64,000 nucleotides of DNA from an uncultured Paracoccaceae bacterium (lineage in GTDB: Bacteria > Pseudomonadota > Alphaproteobacteria > Rhodobacterales > Rhodobacteraceae): NCBI GenBank assembly GCA_947503935.1, contig CANNFR010000009.1, forward strand, positions 62,001 to 126,000, given 5' to 3'. Below are positions 1-8,105 of this stretch, in pieces. Under the pieces are notes generated by a model. That model was not told where the DNA came from. It saw nothing but the letters and a program-made list of their open reading frames with translations, and searched no databases. The position numbers and the translations under genes were made by a program. Position 1 is the first letter of the stretch, and the number at the start of each line of letters is the position of its first letter.

Positions 1-556
1 CTTTCCACTGCTCCGCATGCGCGGAGTCTGAAAACCTCGACGGGGCGCGCATCAAAGCAGCCAGCTGGGCGCTCTCTGCCAAGTCCAATTCAGAAGCTGA
101 TTTGGCAAAATAGACTTGCGCGGCATCCTCCAGACCAAACGCGCTACGACCGAGATAGACCCTATTCAGCATGATCTCGAGGATCTGCTCCCGCGAATAA
201 TTCACCCAGAGACGGCCGGTAAACGCCAACCTTTGCAGATGAGATCGTCGAATTTGCCGATCATCGAGTTCAGACAACAGAATTTGTGCTGTCTGAGTGA
301 CAATGAGGTCGCCAAATGGGTTCGGCTTTCGCTTCCAATAGTCCTGATCTTCTGCGGCAACGAACGCGTCAATCGTATGCTTGGGAATGTCGTCATAGCC
401 GATAGCGAACGTTGCGCGGTGACCATCAATCTGATCCAGGCTTGGCAAGCCAGCGTCTGCCTGGGCGACAGAAGGCGCCGCCATAAGCGCAATGAAGATC
501 GCGTGGCAGAGCATTCGGATTGCAAAATGACATCTAACTATCTTGTCCGCCTGCAT
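1..556 (-). CDS. GT51 (peptidoglycan transglycosylase)-like protein, 3' part beyond the window
   Basis: Reading leftward from an ATG at 556, preceded by a strong GGAGGT ribosome site six bases upstream, the frame is open to base 1 (185 codons seen). The N-terminus looks like a signal peptide or anchor (hydrophobic run ending in PSVAQA). The rest resembles the GT51 glycosyltransferase domain of class A penicillin-binding proteins: an EDQDYW segment where the family has EDxxFxxHxG, VTQTAQ where it has TITQQ, then YSREQILEIMLNRVYLG, AAQVYFAKSASELDLAE and APSRFS. The segment between the first two motifs is about 20 residues instead of about 40. My hand alignment places SHLQR at the RKxxE motif, so the second catalytic Glu seems absent. 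The fold call is good; activity is doubtful. Confidence 0.7.
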   Translation of the reverse strand, partial: MQADKIVRCHFAIRMLCHAIFIALMAAPSVAQADAGLPSLDQIDGHRATFAIGYDDIPKHTIDAFVAAEDQDYWKRKPNPFGDLIVTQTAQILLSELDDRQIRRSHLQRLAFTGRLWVNYSREQILEIMLNRVYLGRSAFGLEDAAQVYFAKSASELDLAESAQLAALMRAPSRFSDSAHAEQWK

Positions 557-713
557 GAGGTTACCTCCAGCCGCTATCCCGCCTGAACCCGTTTCCTTGG
601 TCACCTCCCACATATTGCGGGCGCAGACGAAAGGGTTGCCGACAGGATCCATCCGCCAGATAGGGTGAAGCACAATCGAATTTCTTTGAGAAGCCAAAGC
701 GGTTCAGCTTCTG

Positions 714-1631
714 TTACAAACTCTTCAGAAAAGCCCCCAGTTTTGCCAGTGACGCATCGGCCTCGGGCAACCAACCCTGAAAGATCGGCCAGTCGTGGGG
801 TGTTCCATCGCCGATATCCACCTCGACCTGGGCGCCGGTTGCCCGCAGCACATCGGCCATCCGCAACGTGTCATCGCGCAGAAGTTCCGTGCTGCCGACC
901 GACATGTAAACGGGTGTACGATCCGAGAACGTGGCGAAAAGCGGCGATATGCGCGGGTCGTCAGGTGCCAGAGCGCCGATAACGAGGTCGCGCAGAAAAG
1001 CGACCTTCTGAACGGGAAATATCGGATCGGCGCCGGCATTCTCGGTTATCGAGCCACCAGACAGCGTCAGATCGGTCCAGGGCGAAAATGCGTAGACGGC
1101 CTTGGGTGGAGTGCCTTCGCGGCAAAGGTGGGACAAAAGCGCCAGCGCAACGCCACCCCCCGCGCTGTCACCACCCAGCACAATCCGATCGGGCGAATGC
1201 CCTGCGGCGACGAGATATCGCCAAGCTGCCAAGGCCGCGTCAGACGCCGCCGGGGCGGGATGTTCAGGCGCCAGGGGATATGCTGGAAGGAACCCACGCA
1301 GGCCAGTCATCTGGCAGAGCCGCGCGACAAGCCTGCGATGCGTTTTCGGACTGCCCGAGATATACCCCCCACCGTGGAGGTGCAGGATGATGTCTTCGCT
1401 GGCGACCGGCCCGGCTGTTACCCAGAGGCCCTTCACGGCTCCAGCCTCGGGTGTGTAGACGGCCGATCGAACCGGATAGAAAAGACGCGAAGCGACGGAA
1501 AACCCACGCTCGGCCAAGCGGGGATGCCGTGTCGCGGCCAGCGTAGGCCGCACCGCAAGCCGGAGCAGGGTATTCAGGGCTTTCAGCCGCGCGCTCAAAC
1601 CCCGGCCCGCTTCGCCTCGATCACCTCCCAC
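714..1631 (-). CDS. alpha/beta hydrolase, HSL-type esterase/lipase
   Basis: A protein of about 305 residues with the hormone-sensitive-lipase (family IV) signature: HGGG oxyanion-hole motif at about residues 86-89, GDSAGG nucleophile elbow (Ser about 156), an Asp in the [11 protein letters not shown] segment and a C-terminal HDW that supplies the His. Expected to hydrolyse short acyl esters in the cytoplasm; the substrate is unknown. It follows gshB and overlaps its 3' end. The listed start is a GTG; a TTG at 1598 that overlaps the gshB stop codon is an equally reasonable start and would remove eleven residues. A GGAGGTGA sequence lies between the two candidates, so the start is uncertain. 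Confidence 0.8.
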   Translation of the reverse strand: MGGDRGEAGRGLSARLKALNTLLRLAVRPTLAATRHPRLAERGFSVASRLFYPVRSAVYTPEAGAVKGLWVTAGPVASEDIILHLHGGGYISGSPKTHRRLVARLCQMTGLRGFLPAYPLAPEHPAPAASDAALAAWRYLVAAGHSPDRIVLGGDSAGGGVALALLSHLCREGTPPKAVYAFSPWTDLTLSGGSITENAGADPIFPVQKVAFLRDLVIGALAPDDPRISPLFATFSDRTPVYMSVGSTELLRDDTLRMADVLRATGAQVEVDIGDGTPHDWPIFQGWLPEADASLAKLGAFLKSL

Positions 1632-2542
1632 ATTTTGCGGGCGGCGTTGGTGCCGTCAAAGCGTTCCAGCTCCTGAATGCCGGTGGGCGAGGTGACGTTG
1701 ATCTCGGTCAGCCAATTGCCGATCACGTCGATGCCCACGAAAATCTGGCCCTTCTCGCGCAGAAGCGGGCCGATCGCGGCGCAGATTTCAAGGTCACGCT
1801 CGGTCAGGCCGACCTTCTCGGGCCGGCCGCCCACATGCATGTTCGACCGTGTCTCGCCCGCCGCCGGCACCCGGTTGATCGCGCCGACAGGCTCGCCATT
1901 CACCAAGATCACTCGTTTGTCGCCTTTGGCCACGTCGGGCACGAATTTCTGGGCGATCAGGGGCTCGCGGCTCATCCCCGTGAACAGCTCATGCAACGAT
2001 GCCAGGTTGCGGTCGTTGGGGTCCAGACGGAACACACCCGCCCCGCCATTACCGTAAAGCGGCTTGAGGATGATATCGCCGTGTTCGGCCTTGAAGGCGC
2101 GCAACGTCTCCAGATCGCGGGCGATGGTGGTGGGCGGCGTCAGGCCCTGGAATTGCAGGACCAGAAGCTTTTCGGGGTAATTCCGCACCCAGAACGGATC
2201 ATTCACCACCAGCGTTTCGGGGTGCATCATATCCAGCAGGTGCGTGCTGGTGATGTAGCCCATATCGAAAGGCGGGTCCTGACGCAGCCAGACCACGTCC
2301 CACTCGGCCAGATCGATCTCGGCCTCGGCGCCGAAGCTGACGTGATCGCCCTTGACCCGCTGTACCTCGATCGGCCAGCCCCGCGCGATGATCCGGCCCG
2401 ATCGGAACGACAGCCTGTCAGGTGTGTAGTAAAACAGCTGATGCCCCCGCTCCTGCGCCTCAAGGGCGATGCGGAACGTGCTGTCGGCATCGATATTGAC
2501 CGCGCCGATCGGGTCCATCTGAAAGGCAACCTTGAGGCTCAT
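1595..2542 (-). CDS. gshB: glutathione synthetase
   Basis: A 315-residue ATP-grasp enzyme (E. coli GshB is 316) that joins gamma-glutamylcysteine and glycine to make glutathione in the cytoplasm. The start [12 protein letters not shown] is the family N-terminus, so the ATG at 2542 was chosen over longer in-frame extensions. Recognisable family segments include [23 protein letters not shown] in the ATP-grasp loop, [22 protein letters not shown], and [22 protein letters not shown] near the C-terminus, which carries Mg and ATP ligands. The gene starts 138 bases left of the divergent cobalamin riboswitch. Identification is secure. Confidence 0.96.
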   Translation of the reverse strand: MSLKVAFQMDPIGAVNIDADSTFRIALEAQERGHQLFYYTPDRLSFRSGRIIARGWPIEVQRVKGDHVSFGAEAEIDLAEWDVVWLRQDPPFDMGYITSTHLLDMMHPETLVVNDPFWVRNYPEKLLVLQFQGLTPPTTIARDLETLRAFKAEHGDIILKPLYGNGGAGVFRLDPNDRNLASLHELFTGMSREPLIAQKFVPDVAKGDKRVILVNGEPVGAINRVPAAGETRSNMHVGGRPEKVGLTERDLEICAAIGPLLREKGQIFVGIDVIGNWLTEINVTSPTGIQELERFDGTNAARKMWEVIEAKRAGV

Positions 2543-2680
2543 CCACCGCACTCCCCCGGGTATCGTTGCCTCTTCATGGCCCGCCGCGGAAAGGGTTGCA
2601 ACAGGGTGCGTGCGGGCCTGGTGCAAAGCCCTCTGCCTCAACTGGCATCTTGACGCCCATACCCACCTTCGCGATATGCT

Positions 2681-2860
2681 GGTGCTGCCTCGGTTTCGGG
2701 CGGCCCTGCCGTCCGATGAAAAGGGAACGCGGTTCAAATCCGCGGCTGCCCCCGCAACTGTAAGCGGCGAGCGTTGGTCGACTGAGCCACTGGGGCGTCC
2801 CCGGGAAGGCCGATCCGCGCGACGACCCGCGAAGCCAGGAGACCTGCCGAGGCAATCACC
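2681..2860 (+). ncRNA. cobalamin (B12) riboswitch
   Basis: A cobalamin riboswitch lies in the leader of the BtuF/ExbBD/TonB operon. The closing P1 helix pairs GCCTCGG (2687-2693) with CCGAGGC (2847-2853), extended by GGTG/CACC. The aptamer core contains the stretch from GGGAACGCGGTTCAAATCCG through CCCCCGCAACTGTAAGCGG, a GCCACTG element, and the B12 box GAAGCCAGGAGACCTGCC (2831-2848). The expression platform between 2860 and the start codon at 2994 is GC-rich; I cannot say whether control is at termination or translation initiation. High adenosylcobalamin should repress the downstream genes. Confidence 0.93.
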
Positions 2861-2993
2861 CTGTCGGGTGCGCGGGGCGCGTGCACGGCGGCGGGCAGAG
2901 ATCCCCGTGTGGTGATGCTTCACCCGTGGCAGGGCGCCACCCCGTCACGAACATCGCATCAGGCCTTTCAGGGCCAGCCAGGGGGATATCCGC

Positions 2994-3788
2994 ATGGCCT
3001 TCCCGCCCGAACGCATCGTCTGCCTGACCGAGGAAACGGTCGAGACGCTTTACCTGCTGGGAGAGGATCACCGCATCGTCGGCGTCTCCGGCTACGCCGT
3101 CCGTCCGCCCCAGGTCCGCCGTGAAAAGCCACGCATATCGGCTTTCACATCCGCGGATATCCCCAAGATCCTCGCGCTGGACCCCGATCTGGTGCTGGCC
3201 TTTTCCGATCTCCAGGCCGAGATCGTGGCCGATCTGATCCGCCATGGTGTTGCGGTGCATTGCTTTAATCAGCGCGATGTCGCGGGGATCCTCGACATGA
3301 TCCGCCTTCTTGGTGCCATTGTCGGCGCCGCCGAAAAGGCAGACCAATTGGCCACCAGCTATGAAAAGCGGCTGCAAGGCATGGCCGCATCGGCCCCTCA
3401 GCATCGGCCGAAAGTCTGGTTTGAGGAATGGGACGCGCCGCTGATCTCGGGCATTGGCTGGGTGTCCGAGCTGACATGGATCGCGGGCGCGCGCGATATC
3501 TTCCCGGATCTGGCCGGCCAGAAATCCGCCAAAGACCGGATCGTCGATCCTGAAGCCGTGATCGCGGCCCAGCCGGATATCATCCTGGCCTCGTGGTGCG
3601 GCAAGAAGGTGCGCCCTGAAAAGATCGCCGCGCGGCCTGGCTGGCACACGATCCCCGCTGTCCGGAACAACCGAATTATCGAGATCAAATCGCCCCTCAT
3701 CCTCCAACCCGGCCCTGCGGCCCTGACAGATGGGCTTGATGCGATCCATGCCGCTCTGGCGCAGCATGCCGTAGTGGGAGCGGCCTGA
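2994..3788 (+). CDS. cobalamin-binding BtuF-like protein without a signal peptide
   Basis: A 264-residue protein of the BtuF/periplasmic-binding type (two lobes joined by a long helix). It starts directly in the domain (PERIVCLTEETVETLYLLGE), continues through KILALDPDLVLAFSDLQ and GIGWVSELTWIAGARDIFPD, and ends with AAQPDIILASWCGKK. No signal peptide or lipobox is visible, and the start is supported by AGGGGG upstream, so as read the protein stays in the cytoplasm. It is the first gene after the B12 riboswitch and precedes exbB, so a role in cobalamin or cobinamide binding or handling is inferred. No BtuC or BtuD homologue is adjacent. Confidence 0.8.
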   Translation: MAFPPERIVCLTEETVETLYLLGEDHRIVGVSGYAVRPPQVRREKPRISAFTSADIPKILALDPDLVLAFSDLQAEIVADLIRHGVAVHCFNQRDVAGILDMIRLLGAIVGAAEKADQLATSYEKRLQGMAASAPQHRPKVWFEEWDAPLISGIGWVSELTWIAGARDIFPDLAGQKSAKDRIVDPEAVIAAQPDIILASWCGKKVRPEKIAARPGWHTIPAVRNNRIIEIKSPLILQPGPAALTDGLDAIHAALAQHAVVGAA

Positions 3789-3822
3789 TGCCTCTTTCCT
3801 GTTTCCAAATATCCTCGGGGGG

Positions 3823-3855
3823 GCGCCGCACGGCGCGGGGGGCAGACAGCCCCCC
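3823..3855 (+). repeat. double GC-rich hairpin, REP-like or attenuating element
   Basis: Two adjacent perfect hairpins lie between the BtuF-like gene and exbB: GCGCCG/CGGCGC (3823-3836) and GGGGGGC/GCCCCCC (3837-3855, loop AGACA). There is no T-tract, so this is more likely a processing or partial attenuation site than a full terminator. From memory, the preceding AAATATCCTCGGGGG is a common intergenic motif in Rhodobacterales genomes. Confidence 0.55.
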
Positions 3856-3873
3856 TCCCAAAGGTGGCCCGCA

Positions 3874-4521
3874 ATGACCGGCGCGATCGAGTTTCTGGGC
3901 CGGGGCGGCCCGGCCATGTGGGCGATCGCGGCCTTGTCGATCGCCACGCTGGCGCTGATCCTGTGGAAGCTGTGGCGTCTGTCACTGGCAGGCGCCTGGT
4001 CGGGCAAGACCACCCGGCAGGCGGTAGCGCTCTGGGTCAGCGGTGATGTCAAGGCGGCGCAGGCGGCTTTGGCGGGCAGGTTCTCTCTCAGGGCGCGGGT
4101 GGCAGCGGCCGCGATGGCCGCCCGGCTGGATCCCGCGCTTTCCGACGATCTCGCGCGCGAAGAGACAACACGCGTCGCCCGCCGCGTTCTGGCCGATGCG
4201 CGCACCGGTCTGAAGGCGCTTGACCTCATCGCGACCATCGCGCCGCTTCTGGGGCTGCTGGGCACGGTCCTCGGTATGATTGCCGCGTTCCAGGCTTTGC
4301 AGGACAGCGGCGCGCAGGCCGATCCGGCGATCCTGGCGGGCGGTATCTGGCAAGCGCTTCTGACGACTGCGGCCGGCATGGCGGTGGCGATCCCAGCGGC
4401 GATGGCTTTGGCCTGGTACGAAAGCGTCATCGACCGCGCCGAGGCCGATGCCGAAGATGCCGCCACGCAGATCTTCACGCGCATGCCGCAGGCTGCACCG
4501 ATGCGGAACGCGGCGGAATGA
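3874..4521 (+). CDS. exbB: ExbB-type proton channel subunit (MotA/TolQ/ExbB family)
   Basis: A 215-residue inner-membrane protein with three predicted membrane segments: one near residues 14-33 and two in the conserved C-terminal block (IATIAPLLGLLGTVLGMIAAF and GIWQALLTTAAGMAVAIPAAMAL). These carry the family's small-residue-rich helices that line the proton path. With ExbD it should convert proton flow into movement of TonB. The ATG at 3874 follows an AAGGTGG ribosome site. The 3' end overlaps the first exbD by four bases (ATGA), which shows translational coupling. Membership of the riboswitch operon suggests that it energises B12 uptake. Confidence 0.88.
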   Translation: MTGAIEFLGRGGPAMWAIAALSIATLALILWKLWRLSLAGAWSGKTTRQAVALWVSGDVKAAQAALAGRFSLRARVAAAAMAARLDPALSDDLAREETTRVARRVLADARTGLKALDLIATIAPLLGLLGTVLGMIAAFQALQDSGAQADPAILAGGIWQALLTTAAGMAVAIPAAMALAWYESVIDRAEADAEDAATQIFTRMPQAAPMRNAAE

Positions 4522-4898
4522 GCTTTGCTTTCGCAACCCCCAAACAGCGGCGCCGCCCCTCGCTGACGCCGATGATCGATGTGGTGTTTCTGCTCCTGGT
4601 CTTTTTCATGCTGGTCTCGCGCTTCGGCATCGAAAGCGCGGTGCCTCTTGGCCAGTCTGGCGCGGCGGCGGGCTACCAGGGGCCCCCAAGACTGATCGAT
4701 GTGACCCCCGATGGCCTTTTGCTGAATGGGGTCGCAATGGCGCCTGACGCCTTGCTCTCGCAGCTTTCCCAGCTCAGCACCGATTTGGGCGATGCCGTCG
4801 TCCTGCGGCCCCGCGAGGGCGCAGATGTCCAGACGCTTGTCCGGGCGATGGAGCTGTTGCAGCAGGCCGGTCACTCAAACCTGCTGCTGGTGGAGTAG
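4518..4898 (+). CDS. exbD: ExbD-type biopolymer transport protein (first copy)
   Basis: A 126-residue single-span inner-membrane protein of the ExbD/TolR family. A short basic N-terminus (KQRRRPSLTPMIDVVFLLLV) contains the functional Asp in PMIDVVFLLL, the proton-carrying residue of the family. A periplasmic domain follows. It overlaps exbB by four bases, and a second, different ExbD follows five bases after it. The pair probably assembles with ExbB as a heteromeric stator. Confidence 0.88.
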   Translation: MSFAFATPKQRRRPSLTPMIDVVFLLLVFFMLVSRFGIESAVPLGQSGAAAGYQGPPRLIDVTPDGLLLNGVAMAPDALLSQLSQLSTDLGDAVVLRPREGADVQTLVRAMELLQQAGHSNLLLVE

Positions 4899-4902
4899 GC
4901 CG

Positions 4903-5268
4903 ATGCGGTTCGCCCAGAAAGCCACACGGGAGAGGCGCGAAAGCATCGTGCCGATGATCAATGTCGTGTTTCTATTGCTGGTCTTCTTGCTGCTCACCGC
5001 ACAGATGGCGGCCCCTCCGCCCCTCGATGTCACGCCGCCGGTTGCAAGCCTGTCCGACGCTGCCGCGCCCGAAACGGTTCTGCATGTGGCGGCCGATGGG
5101 TCGCTTGCGCTGAACGATTTGCGGGGCGAGGCCGCCCTGGCGGCCATTCCGTCGGGCGGGGCGGTTTATCTTCGCGTGGATGCAAACCTCGCCGCAACGG
5201 AGCTGGCCGCACTTCTTCCCAGGCTGGCCAAGGCAGACCAGCTGCATCTGATCACGGTCGCGGAATGA
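4903..5268 (+). CDS. exbD: ExbD-type biopolymer transport protein (second copy)
   Basis: A 121-residue ExbD/TolR relative with the same layout as its neighbour: cytoplasmic N-terminus, one membrane span (PMINVVFLLLVFLLLTAQMA) and a periplasmic domain. In the first copy the conserved membrane acid is Asp (PMIDVVF); here the aligned residue is Asn (PMINVVF), so this subunit probably cannot carry protons itself and may be structural. The start at 4903 was chosen because the family motif begins about 15 residues in; it lies just after the previous stop. The 3' end overlaps tonB by four bases. Confidence 0.83.
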   Translation: MRFAQKATRERRESIVPMINVVFLLLVFLLLTAQMAAPPPLDVTPPVASLSDAAAPETVLHVAADGSLALNDLRGEAALAAIPSGGAVYLRVDANLAATELAALLPRLAKADQLHLITVAE

Positions 5269-6056
5269 GTCGGTATTTCGAACCTCTGGCCTTTCTGGGC
5301 CTCGCCACAGCGCTCCATGCGGGCGCGTTCGTCACCCTCGGGCGGGGCGGTGCGGCGTCCGAAGAGGGGGGCGAGGCAACTGTGGTCCTGCAGGCCGCCG
5401 GGGACGAGGTCGCCACCCTCGTCGCCCAATGGGAGCGTCCGCCCGAGGTCATATCGGATCTGCCCTCATTTGCCGCGCCCGCCATGCCACAGGCGCCGGC
5501 ACTGCCCGCCCGCGCGACCGCGCCGGCCTTCCAAACCCCGGCCGCCCTTCCCACACCCGCTCTCGAAGCGCCGCCAGATCCCGACATCTCGCAACCTGCG
5601 GCGCGCCCCGATCCGGTGCGCCCAAGGCCGCGGTCCGAGCGCCGGGCCCCGCGCCCGGTCGAGGCCGCGGCCACCCCCCGGCAAGAGCAGCCGCGGCAAA
5701 CCAACACCAGCGCGGGGCAGCAACAGGCCGCCGCCGCCACGCAAGCCCGACGGCTGACGGCAGGGCAGCTGCAATCGCTTGAGGCGGAATGGGGTGCCAC
5801 GATCCTGTCACGCATTGCCCGGCAGCAGCGCTATCCGCAAGGCCGGCACGGGACGGCGACCGTCCGCGTGCAGCTGACCGTCAGCCGTGACGGGCGGCTG
5901 CAAGCTGTGGGCCTCTCGGCGTCCTCGGGCAGTCAGGCGCTCGACCGGGCCGCGCTTGACGCGGTGCGCCGTGCCGGGCGCTTTCCCGCCGCGCCGCAAG
6001 GTCTGACAAAGGCCAGCTATACCTTCCGCGTGCCGATGACCTTTCGCCAGAACTGA
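5265..6056 (+). CDS. tonB: TonB family energy-transducing protein
   Basis: A 263-residue protein with an N-terminal membrane anchor (about residues 8-25), a long Pro/Ala/Arg-rich linker (about 80-165) able to span the periplasm, and a C-terminal TonB domain (about 180-263). Recognisable segments are RYPQGRHGTATVRVQLTVS, SSGSQALDRAALDAVRRAG and the final YTFRVPMTF. It should couple the ExbB/ExbD motor to an outer-membrane receptor. No TonB-dependent receptor lies in the window, so the presumed BtuB-like partner must be elsewhere. It is the last gene of the riboswitch operon and converges on a LysR gene eleven bases away. Confidence 0.88.
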   Translation: MSRYFEPLAFLGLATALHAGAFVTLGRGGAASEEGGEATVVLQAAGDEVATLVAQWERPPEVISDLPSFAAPAMPQAPALPARATAPAFQTPAALPTPALEAPPDPDISQPAARPDPVRPRPRSERRAPRPVEAAATPRQEQPRQTNTSAGQQQAAAATQARRLTAGQLQSLEAEWGATILSRIARQQRYPQGRHGTATVRVQLTVSRDGRLQAVGLSASSGSQALDRAALDAVRRAGRFPAAPQGLTKASYTFRVPMTFRQN

Positions 6057-6067
6057 CGCGCTGGGCG

Positions 6068-6967
6068 TCAGATACTCATCGCAGCAAAATGCTTCCACAC
6101 GGCCATCTCGACCGCCCCTGAATTGCCAGCCAACCGCACCGCGGTCACGTTCAGCGCGCAGGTGGGCAGGCTGTTGGACAGATCGGCCAGCTTGCCTGAA
6201 GCGATCCGTCCTTCGGCCAGCGAGGCAGGCACCCAGGCCACCCCCAGGCCCACGGCCGCCATTTCAAGCGCGGCCAGGGTCAGCGCCGTCTCGACCCGGG
6301 GAATGGCGCGCGACATACCCCGGACACGGGGCAGAACGAAGCGGTCCATCACCTTGCCCAGAAAGACCTCGCCCGGATAGGCGATGAACGGCAATTGTCC
6401 TTCGGCAAATCGGGTGTTCAGCGCATCGCCCGCCTCCGTCCCGACAACCGGGATCAGCCGATCTGTGCCGAGGGTGATCGATTCGATGTAATCAGCCTCA
6501 AGGGGATGCTCTTCACCCGGCACGCGGTAGACCAGGGCGATATCGGCCTGCCGGGCCAGCAGCATGGCAAAGCAATCATCCAGATTGGCCGAGCGCAAGC
6601 GAATGTGAAGGTCCTCATGCTCGGCCTGCAACCCTTGGATCATCACCGGCGTCAGCGCGGTGGTCAGCGCATGCTGGCTAGCCAGAATAATGCGGTTGCC
6701 CGAGATCCGCTCACCCCGTTTGAGGTCCTCCAGAAGCTGCCGCAGCCGGGTGGCCAGACGGGCGATCTGATCGCGCTGATCCTCAGTCGTGGGCCGCAGC
6801 TGCACCGGCTTGTGCGTGCGGTCGAACAGTTCGGTGCCGACATAATCCTCGATGTTCTGGATTCGACGCGAAAAGGCCGATTGGGTCAGGCGCCGCCGCT
6901 CGGCCGCCTCCGAGAAAGACCCGGTTTCTGCAACCGCAAGGATGTCTTCCAGCCATTCCAGCCGCAT
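6068..6967 (-). CDS. LysR-family regulator of the adjacent sulfonate operon (inferred)
   Basis: A 299-residue LysR-type regulator: winged helix-turn-helix at about residues 1-60 (FSEAAERRRLTQSAFSRRIQNIE) followed by the periplasmic-binding-like effector domain. An AGGAGG ribosome site sits five bases before the ATG. It is divergent from the cuyA-like operon across a 112-base spacer containing a 9-bp inverted repeat, the normal arrangement for a LysR activator of its neighbour. The inducer is unknown; a sulfonated C3 compound is inferred from the operon content. Confidence 0.9.
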   Translation of the reverse strand: MRLEWLEDILAVAETGSFSEAAERRRLTQSAFSRRIQNIEDYVGTELFDRTHKPVQLRPTTEDQRDQIARLATRLRQLLEDLKRGERISGNRIILASQHALTTALTPVMIQGLQAEHEDLHIRLRSANLDDCFAMLLARQADIALVYRVPGEEHPLEADYIESITLGTDRLIPVVGTEAGDALNTRFAEGQLPFIAYPGEVFLGKVMDRFVLPRVRGMSRAIPRVETALTLAALEMAAVGLGVAWVPASLAEGRIASGKLADLSNSLPTCALNVTAVRLAGNSGAVEMAVWKHFAAMSI

Positions 6968-6978
6968 TTACGCCTCCT

Positions 6979-7061
6979 AACTTGCGTATTGCGCATGTTA
7001 TATCAAAAATTTCGCATTTGCATTCGGTTTGTCGCTCTGCAAGCTTTACGCAACGCAAGTT
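6979..7061. promoter_or_regulatory. divergent LysR/cuyA-like control region with an inverted repeat
   Basis: Between the two divergent start codons, AACTTGCGT (6979-6987) is matched by its exact reverse complement ACGCAAGTT (7053-7061). The spacer is AT-rich compared with its surroundings and contains a further TTGCGTATTGCGCA stretch. This fits a LysR operator region; the exact promoter elements cannot be fixed by eye. Confidence 0.45.
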
Positions 7062-7079
7062 TCCCAAGGACACTGCCCC

Positions 7080-8102
7080 ATGCACCTCGCCCGATTCCCC
7101 CGCATCTTCCTAGCCCATCTGCCCACCCCGCTTGAGCGGATGGATCGCCTCTCGAAAGAGCTTGGCGGCCCCGAGATCTGGATCAAGCGCGATGATTGCA
7201 CCGGCCTGTCGACCGGCGGCAACAAGACCCGCAAGCTTGAATTCCTGATGGCCGAGGCCGAGGCGATGGGCGCCGACATGGTGATGACCCAAGGCGCGAC
7301 CCAATCGAACCATGCGCGCCAGACGGCGGCGTTCGCCTCGAAACTGGGGATGAAGTGCCATATCCTGCTGGAGGACCGCACCGGCTATCAGGACCACAAT
7401 TACAACGACAACGGCAACGTCCTTCTGGACCATCTGCATGGGGCCACGACCGAAAAGTTCCCCGGCGGTCACGACATGCCGGGCGAGATGGAGAAGGCGG
7501 CCGAGGCGATGCGCGCCGACGGCAAGAAGGTCTTCACCATCCCCGGCGGCGGGTCGAACCCCACCGGCGCGCTGGGCTATGTGAACTGCGCGCTGGAATT
7601 GCTGAACCAGGTGAATTCCAGCGGCATGGTGATTGACAGGCTGGTCCACGCGACCGGGTCGTCGGGTACGCAGGCCGGCCTGATCGTGGGCCTGAAGGCG
7701 CTGAATGCGGGTATTCCGCTACTGGGTTTCGGCACCCGCGCGCCGCAGCCCAAGCAAGAGCAGATGGTCTATGATCTGGCGGTCAAGACGGCGGAAAAGC
7801 TGGGCTGCCCCGGCGTTGTGGCGCGTGAGGATGTGGTCGCCGACACCAGCTATGTCGGGACCGGCTACGGCATCCCGCGCGAGGACACGATCGAGGCGAT
7901 CCGCATGTTCGCCGAGCTTGAGGGCATCCTGCTCGACCCCGTCTATTCCGGCAAGGGCGCGGCCGGGCTGATCGATTATTGCCGCAAGGGCAAGTTCAAG
8001 AAGGGCGAGCGGATCGTCTTCTTGCATACCGGCGGGTCGGCGGGTCTTTTCGGATACGATCAGGTTTTGGCCTCAGGCAACACGTCACTGGCGGCGGAGT
8101 AA
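7080..8102 (+). CDS. cuyA: L-cysteate sulfo-lyase / D-cysteine desulfhydrase family PLP enzyme
   Basis: A 340-residue fold-type II PLP enzyme related to ACC deaminase, D-cysteine desulfhydrase and Cuy[12 protein letters not shown] contains the PLP lysine (Lys49), and [19 protein letters not shown] contains the Ser-Asn-His pocket (76-78). In roseobacters CuyA cleaves L-cysteate to pyruvate, ammonia and sulfite. The presence in the same operon of a CuyZ-like exporter and an HpsN-like dehydrogenase favours cysteate over cysteine as substrate, but sequence alone does not settle whether L- or D-cysteate is used. The ATG at 7080 gives the family N-terminus ([19 protein letters not shown]). Confidence 0.75.
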   Translation: MHLARFPRIFLAHLPTPLERMDRLSKELGGPEIWIKRDDCTGLSTGGNKTRKLEFLMAEAEAMGADMVMTQGATQSNHARQTAAFASKLGMKCHILLEDRTGYQDHNYNDNGNVLLDHLHGATTEKFPGGHDMPGEMEKAAEAMRADGKKVFTIPGGGSNPTGALGYVNCALELLNQVNSSGMVIDRLVHATGSSGTQAGLIVGLKALNAGIPLLGFGTRAPQPKQEQMVYDLAVKTAEKLGCPGVVAREDVVADTSYVGTGYGIPREDTIEAIRMFAELEGILLDPVYSGKGAAGLIDYCRKGKFKKGERIVFLHTGGSAGLFGYDQVLASGNTSLAAE

Positions 8103-8105
8103 CGG

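Noticed and set aside
116-586. Plus-strand open frame of 156 codons
   Set aside because: It is antisense to the GT51-like gene, which has a strong ribosome site, signal peptide and recognisable family motifs; the plus frame has no family resemblance.
2532-2915. Plus-strand open frames across the region before the BtuF-like gene
   Set aside because: They run through the cobalamin riboswitch, whose conserved structure explains the sequence.
2856-4874. Minus-strand 672-codon open frame
   Set aside because: Antisense shadow of the BtuF-like and exbB/exbD genes; no domain and atypical composition.
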